This document shows positions 5,475 to 7,698 of a stretch of 7,698 bases of DNA, piece after piece. Source of the DNA: Candidatus Sigynarchaeota archaeon (GTDB lineage Archaea; Asgardarchaeota; Lokiarchaeia; Sigynarchaeales; Sigynarchaeaceae); assembly GCA_030587525.1 (NCBI GenBank), contig JAUQYW010000703.1, forward strand, positions 1 through 7,698. Reading direction: 5' to 3'. How positions within the stretch are numbered: the first letter of the stretch is position 1; the number at the start of each line of letters is the position of its first letter. A model generated the notes under the pieces. The model saw only the letters and a program-made list of their open reading frames with translations, had not been told where the DNA came from and did not search any database. The translations under genes were made by a program, and so were the position numbers.

Positions 5475-5482
5475 AATGAATC

Positions 5483-6004
5483 ATGGCCGATATCAAGGTT
5501 GAAAAGAACGACAAGAAGGAAGACAGCAAAGAAACGAAGCTTGCCAAGCGAGACGATTCCATGCCGAGCTGGATCCGCGAGCTCGATTCATGGATCGATG
5601 ATTTTCGCAACAACTTCTTCGATCAACTGTTCGTGCCGTTCGGGGACATTATGGTTCCCTCCATACCGTTTACCCGGATGCCCGCGATGGATATCGAGGA
5701 AACCGACACGGAATACAAGATCCACGCGGAACTACCCGGACTCAACAAGGATGATGTCACGGTAACGCTCGAGGACGGGCGGCTGAAAATCAGCGCCGAT
5801 AAGAAGATCGAGGACGAGAAGAAGGACAAACACTTCGTGCGCAAGGAACGCCGGTACGAGAGTTTCTACCGGGAGATCCGGGTGCCCAAGGACGCGGACA
5901 CCAGCGAATCCATCGACGCGAAGCTCGAGGACGGCATGCTGAACATCACACTCAAGCGCAAGCCTGAAGAAAAGAAGGAAAAGAAGGAAGTTAAGGTGGA
6001 GTGA
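5483..6004 (+). CDS. hsp20: Hsp20 / alpha-crystallin family small heat shock protein
   Basis: A 173-residue ATP-independent chaperone that would hold unfolding proteins in large cytosolic oligomers. Residues 1-25 are highly charged (Lys/Glu/Asp). Residues 28-62 form the hydrophobic N-terminal arm (MPSWIRELDSWIDDFRNNFF). The alpha-crystallin domain runs from about 66 (MPAMDIEETDTEYKIHAELPG) through the ERRYESFYREIRVPKDAD loop to the LEDGMLNITLKRK signature at 148-160. The tail is a Lys/Glu repeat that ends KKEVKVE. There, Val-Lys-Val at 170-172 takes the place of the C-terminal Ile-X-Ile anchor that docks onto a neighbouring subunit. Length is normal for archaeal members (about 140-175). It has its own promoter with a tandem repeat next to the TATA box, consistent with regulated expression, and is divergent from larC. 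A small ORF follows 47 nt downstream. Confidence 0.95.
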   Translation: MADIKVEKNDKKEDSKETKLAKRDDSMPSWIRELDSWIDDFRNNFFDQLFVPFGDIMVPSIPFTRMPAMDIEETDTEYKIHAELPGLNKDDVTVTLEDGRLKISADKKIEDEKKDKHFVRKERRYESFYREIRVPKDADTSESIDAKLEDGMLNITLKRKPEEKKEKKEVKVE

Positions 6005-6051
6005 ACTTCTACCAAATTTTTTTACTGATAAATTCGAGGAAAACGACAAAA

Positions 6052-6213
6052 ATGAGCCCTATCACATCCGAATACGACTACGAACTGAAGGCAAGAGAAG
6101 CATTGGACGACGAGAGCGAGGGAATGCCACGAGTCCGGCGGTACCAGCTGGGCATCTTCCCGCCAGAAATCGATTTTCGCTTCCCGATGCGAAAACCTGT
6201 TACAAGAGCCTAG
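6052..6213 (+). CDS. Small hypothetical protein downstream of hsp20
   Basis: A possible 53-residue protein, MSPITSEYDYELKAREALDD onward, ending in RKPVTRA. I do not recognise it. The first half is acidic (YDYELKAREALDDESEG), the second basic and aromatic/proline-rich (RVRRYQLGIFPPEIDFRFPMRKP). No membrane segment or signal peptide. The ATG at 6052 has GAGGA 11 nt upstream, a slightly long spacing. An in-frame GTG at 6001 would overlap the hsp20 stop and add 17 residues (MNFYQIFLLINSRKTTK), but has no better ribosome-binding site. Lying 47 nt after hsp20 on the same strand, it is probably co-transcribed. It ends 8 bp from the convergent small gene at 6222. Codon choice (gag, gcg-poor, cgg, atc, ttc) is compatible with a real gene, but length alone does not prove coding. 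Confidence 0.5.
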   Translation: MSPITSEYDYELKAREALDDESEGMPRVRRYQLGIFPPEIDFRFPMRKPVTRA

Positions 6214-6221
6214 AAAATTCG

Positions 6222-6446
6222 TTATTCTTTTATTCTATTTTTATAACCACTTCTGCTCAAGTTGGCTTCGATTTTTGAATGCAACACATCTGTAACGGAA
6301 GCCCAATCAAGAATCTTGAAACTCTCCTTCAAGCTCGTTACTTGCTCGATAAGCTCGTCGACGTTTGCACCAGGATTTAATTGAATCAACTTGGCAACTC
6401 TTGCAGAAACAAGGCTCATTATCAAGTCTGATGGCTTGTTTTTCAT
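6222..6446 (-). CDS. Small helical hypothetical protein downstream of AMP phosphorylase
   Basis: A 74-residue protein of unknown function, soluble and largely helical by composition: SDLIMSLVSARVAKLIQLNP, then ANVDELIEQVTSLKESFKIL, then WASVTDVLHSKIEANLSR, with a basic C-terminus (SGYKNRIKE). The heptad-like spacing of Leu, Ile and Val suggests a helical bundle or dimer. The ATG at 6446 is well supported by GAGGT (6454-6458 on the minus strand) 7 nt upstream. A TTG at 6497 would overlap the preceding stop but is less likely. It starts 47 nt after the AMP phosphorylase stop on the same strand, so the two are probably in one operon. No cofactor or catalytic motif is visible. The clear ribosome-binding site makes it likely to be real. 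Confidence 0.65.
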   Translation of the reverse strand: MKNKPSDLIMSLVSARVAKLIQLNPGANVDELIEQVTSLKESFKILDWASVTDVLHSKIEANLSRSGYKNRIKE

Positions 6447-6493
6447 GATGTATACCTCGGACTTTTTGAATGTCAAAGAAAAAAGCAAAGGAA

Positions 6494-7698
6494 TCAAATA
6501 CGTTCCAGCGTCATGCCGCCGATCTTTTGTGGCGGATTGGCATTATAATACTGCACTGCCTCGTCAAGCCGTTTTTTGCTATCTGAATAGATGGTGAAGA
6601 TGACCTCGCCCTTCTTTACCTGGGCACCAATCTTCGCGTGGATGTAGATGCCTGATTTCTTGGCAGCCGGGCAGCCCGCGATCTTGGCAATTCGGTTGAT
6701 ATGCGTGTTCTCGACAGCAGTGATGTGGCCTTCAGCCGTGGCCCGCATCTCGGCGACATAGGGGCCGACCTCGATGTCCTCCGGCTTGATGTCAGGATTC
6801 CCACCTTGTGCCTTGACGATCCTGCGGAACGCCTCGTAAGCCTTGCCGGATTTGAGAAGGTCCATGGCAAGATCCTTGCCTTTGCCTTCCGTGGCTTTTC
6901 CCGCCATCTCGAGCAGGACTCCAGCGAGTTCACACGATTTATTCATCAAGCTCGACGGCCCGTTATTGATGTCCATGAGCAGCCCTAGAGCTTCCTTTGC
7001 TTCCAGCGCGGGACCAACCGCGTGCCCGACCGGCTGCGATGCCGATGTCAGCAAGCAGATCGTGTCGATCCCGACGCGCTTTGAAATCTCCTTGAACCGG
7101 TACGCGTATTTTTTTCCGTCCTCTTGCGTCGGGAATTTCGTGCCCTTGCCGCACGGGATGTCGAGAACCAGCTTGCTCACGCTCAGGCTCTTCTTCTTGC
7201 AGAGGATGGACGCGATCATGAGGCCGAACGGATCGAGGTTCAAGGGCTTTTCGATGTTGATGAGCGCGTTATCGGCCGGCGCTGAGTCGATCGCCCCGCC
7301 CCAGAAGATGCCCGCCCGCTCCTTTTTCAAGATGTCGAGGAGCTCCTCCTTTGAAAAAGACACAGGCGCGAGGACCTCGAACACGTCTGCCGTCCCGGAT
7401 GGCGAAGTGATCGCCCGGGTACTCGTTTTTGGAATGAATAACCCCGCAGCCTTGCAGATCGGAACGATGATCTCGCTCACCTTATTGCCGGGAACGCCAC
7501 CCGTGGAATGCTTATCGTAGACGGTCTCCCCGAACTCGAAGATCTCACCGGAATGCGTCATAGCTTCCGTGAGCTCGACGACCTCGTCATCCGTCGCGCC
7601 ATTTATCTCCAGCGCGACGATAAAAGCCGCCATTTCGATCGGCAAGAGGGTGCCTTTCGTGCAGTCATTGATGATTTCCTGGATTTCAAGCGTATTGA
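6494..7698 (-). CDS. deoA: AMP phosphorylase (archaeal DeoA family), N-terminus cut by the window edge
   Basis: The frame is open to the right edge; about 400 codons are visible of a family length near 500, so roughly the first 100 residues (the archaeal N-terminal domain and the first helices) lie outside. Archaeal AMP phosphorylase converts nucleoside 5'-monophosphates and phosphate into free base and ribose 1,5-bisphosphate, which R15P isomerase and type III RuBisCO can use. Visible motifs are the phosphate-binding KHSTGGVPGNK (about 62-72 of the visible part), TSTRAITSPSGTAD (about 91-104), WGGAIDSAPADNALINIEKPLNLDPFG (a segment typical of the AMP phosphorylases rather than bacterial thymidine phosphorylase), GKGTKFPT, and SQPVGHAVGPALEAKEAL. 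The C-terminal barrel-sandwich region (HINRIAKIAGCPAAKKSGIYIHAKIGAQVKKGEVIFTIYS) is complete. The visible TTG at 7645 is internal: the frame continues upstream as NTLEIQEIINDCTKGTL. Partner genes of the pathway are not in the window. Confidence 0.93.
   Translation of the reverse strand, partial: NTLEIQEIINDCTKGTLLPIEMAAFIVALEINGATDDEVVELTEAMTHSGEIFEFGETVYDKHSTGGVPGNKVSEIIVPICKAAGLFIPKTSTRAITSPSGTADVFEVLAPVSFSKEELLDILKKERAGIFWGGAIDSAPADNALINIEKPLNLDPFGLMIASILCKKKSLSVSKLVLDIPCGKGTKFPTQEDGKKYAYRFKEISKRVGIDTICLLTSASQPVGHAVGPALEAKEALGLLMDINNGPSSLMNKSCELAGVLLEMAGKATEGKGKDLAMDLLKSGKAYEAFRRIVKAQGGNPDIKPEDIEVGPYVAEMRATAEGHITAVENTHINRIAKIAGCPAAKKSGIYIHAKIGAQVKKGEVIFTIYSDSKKRLDEAVQYYNANPPQKIGGMTLERI

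Noticed and set aside
5031..5765. A 244-codon plus-strand frame spanning the larC start, the intergenic region and hsp20
   Set aside because: It runs antisense through larC, then through the promoter region, then out of frame through hsp20. It cannot be a real gene alongside them.
6843..7520. A 225-codon open frame on the plus strand opposite AMP phosphorylase
   Set aside because: Serine- and proline-rich shadow of a conserved gene; no ribosome-binding site or family resemblance.
7643..7645. TTG as the true start of AMP phosphorylase
   Set aside because: The frame stays open to the window edge with family-like sequence upstream, and the known family needs about 100 more N-terminal residues.

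Overview
The window reads as chromosomal archaeal DNA, probably from an uncultured lineage. The evidence is an archaeal-type AMP phosphorylase, AT-rich TATA-like boxes (TTTATAAA, TTTATAATA) about 25-60 nt ahead of starts, GAGGT ribosome-binding sites, U-tract terminators, and a JAMM/MPN protein whose active-site region looks like eukaryotic AMSH. Base composition is near balanced and codon use looks uniform. An Asgard or related archaeon would fit the JAMM protein, but nothing here proves the lineage. I see no tRNA, rRNA, CRISPR array, transposase or phage gene.

Layout. At 56-805 (+) is a compact alkaline-phosphatase-superfamily protein. It converges on a minus-strand pair: a flavin-reductase-like FMN protein (873-1481) downstream of a two-helix membrane protein (1643-2074). 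A divergent control region (about 2069-2205) separates the membrane gene from a plus-strand gene for a 547-residue JAMM metalloprotease fused to a C-terminal TPR domain (2205-3848). That gene ends 9 bp from the end of a full-length minus-strand larC (3858-5297), which makes the nickel-inserting enzyme of nickel-pincer cofactor synthesis. The larC start and an Hsp20 gene (5483-6004, +) diverge from a 185-bp region holding a tandem 12-bp repeat, two TATA-like elements and a small dyad. A 53-residue ORF follows hsp20. The right end is a minus-strand AMP phosphorylase gene that runs off the window (6494-7698), followed by a 74-residue gene of unknown function (6222-6446).

The genes do not form one obvious pathway; this looks like a housekeeping and accessory neighbourhood of short transcription units. 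The most interesting items are the JAMM-TPR fusion, the tandem repeat in front of hsp20, and the divergent region at 2069-2150, which combines a perfect dyad, a TATA element and an unusually perfect Shine-Dalgarno sequence. All functional assignments come from motif recognition by eye; no database search was run.
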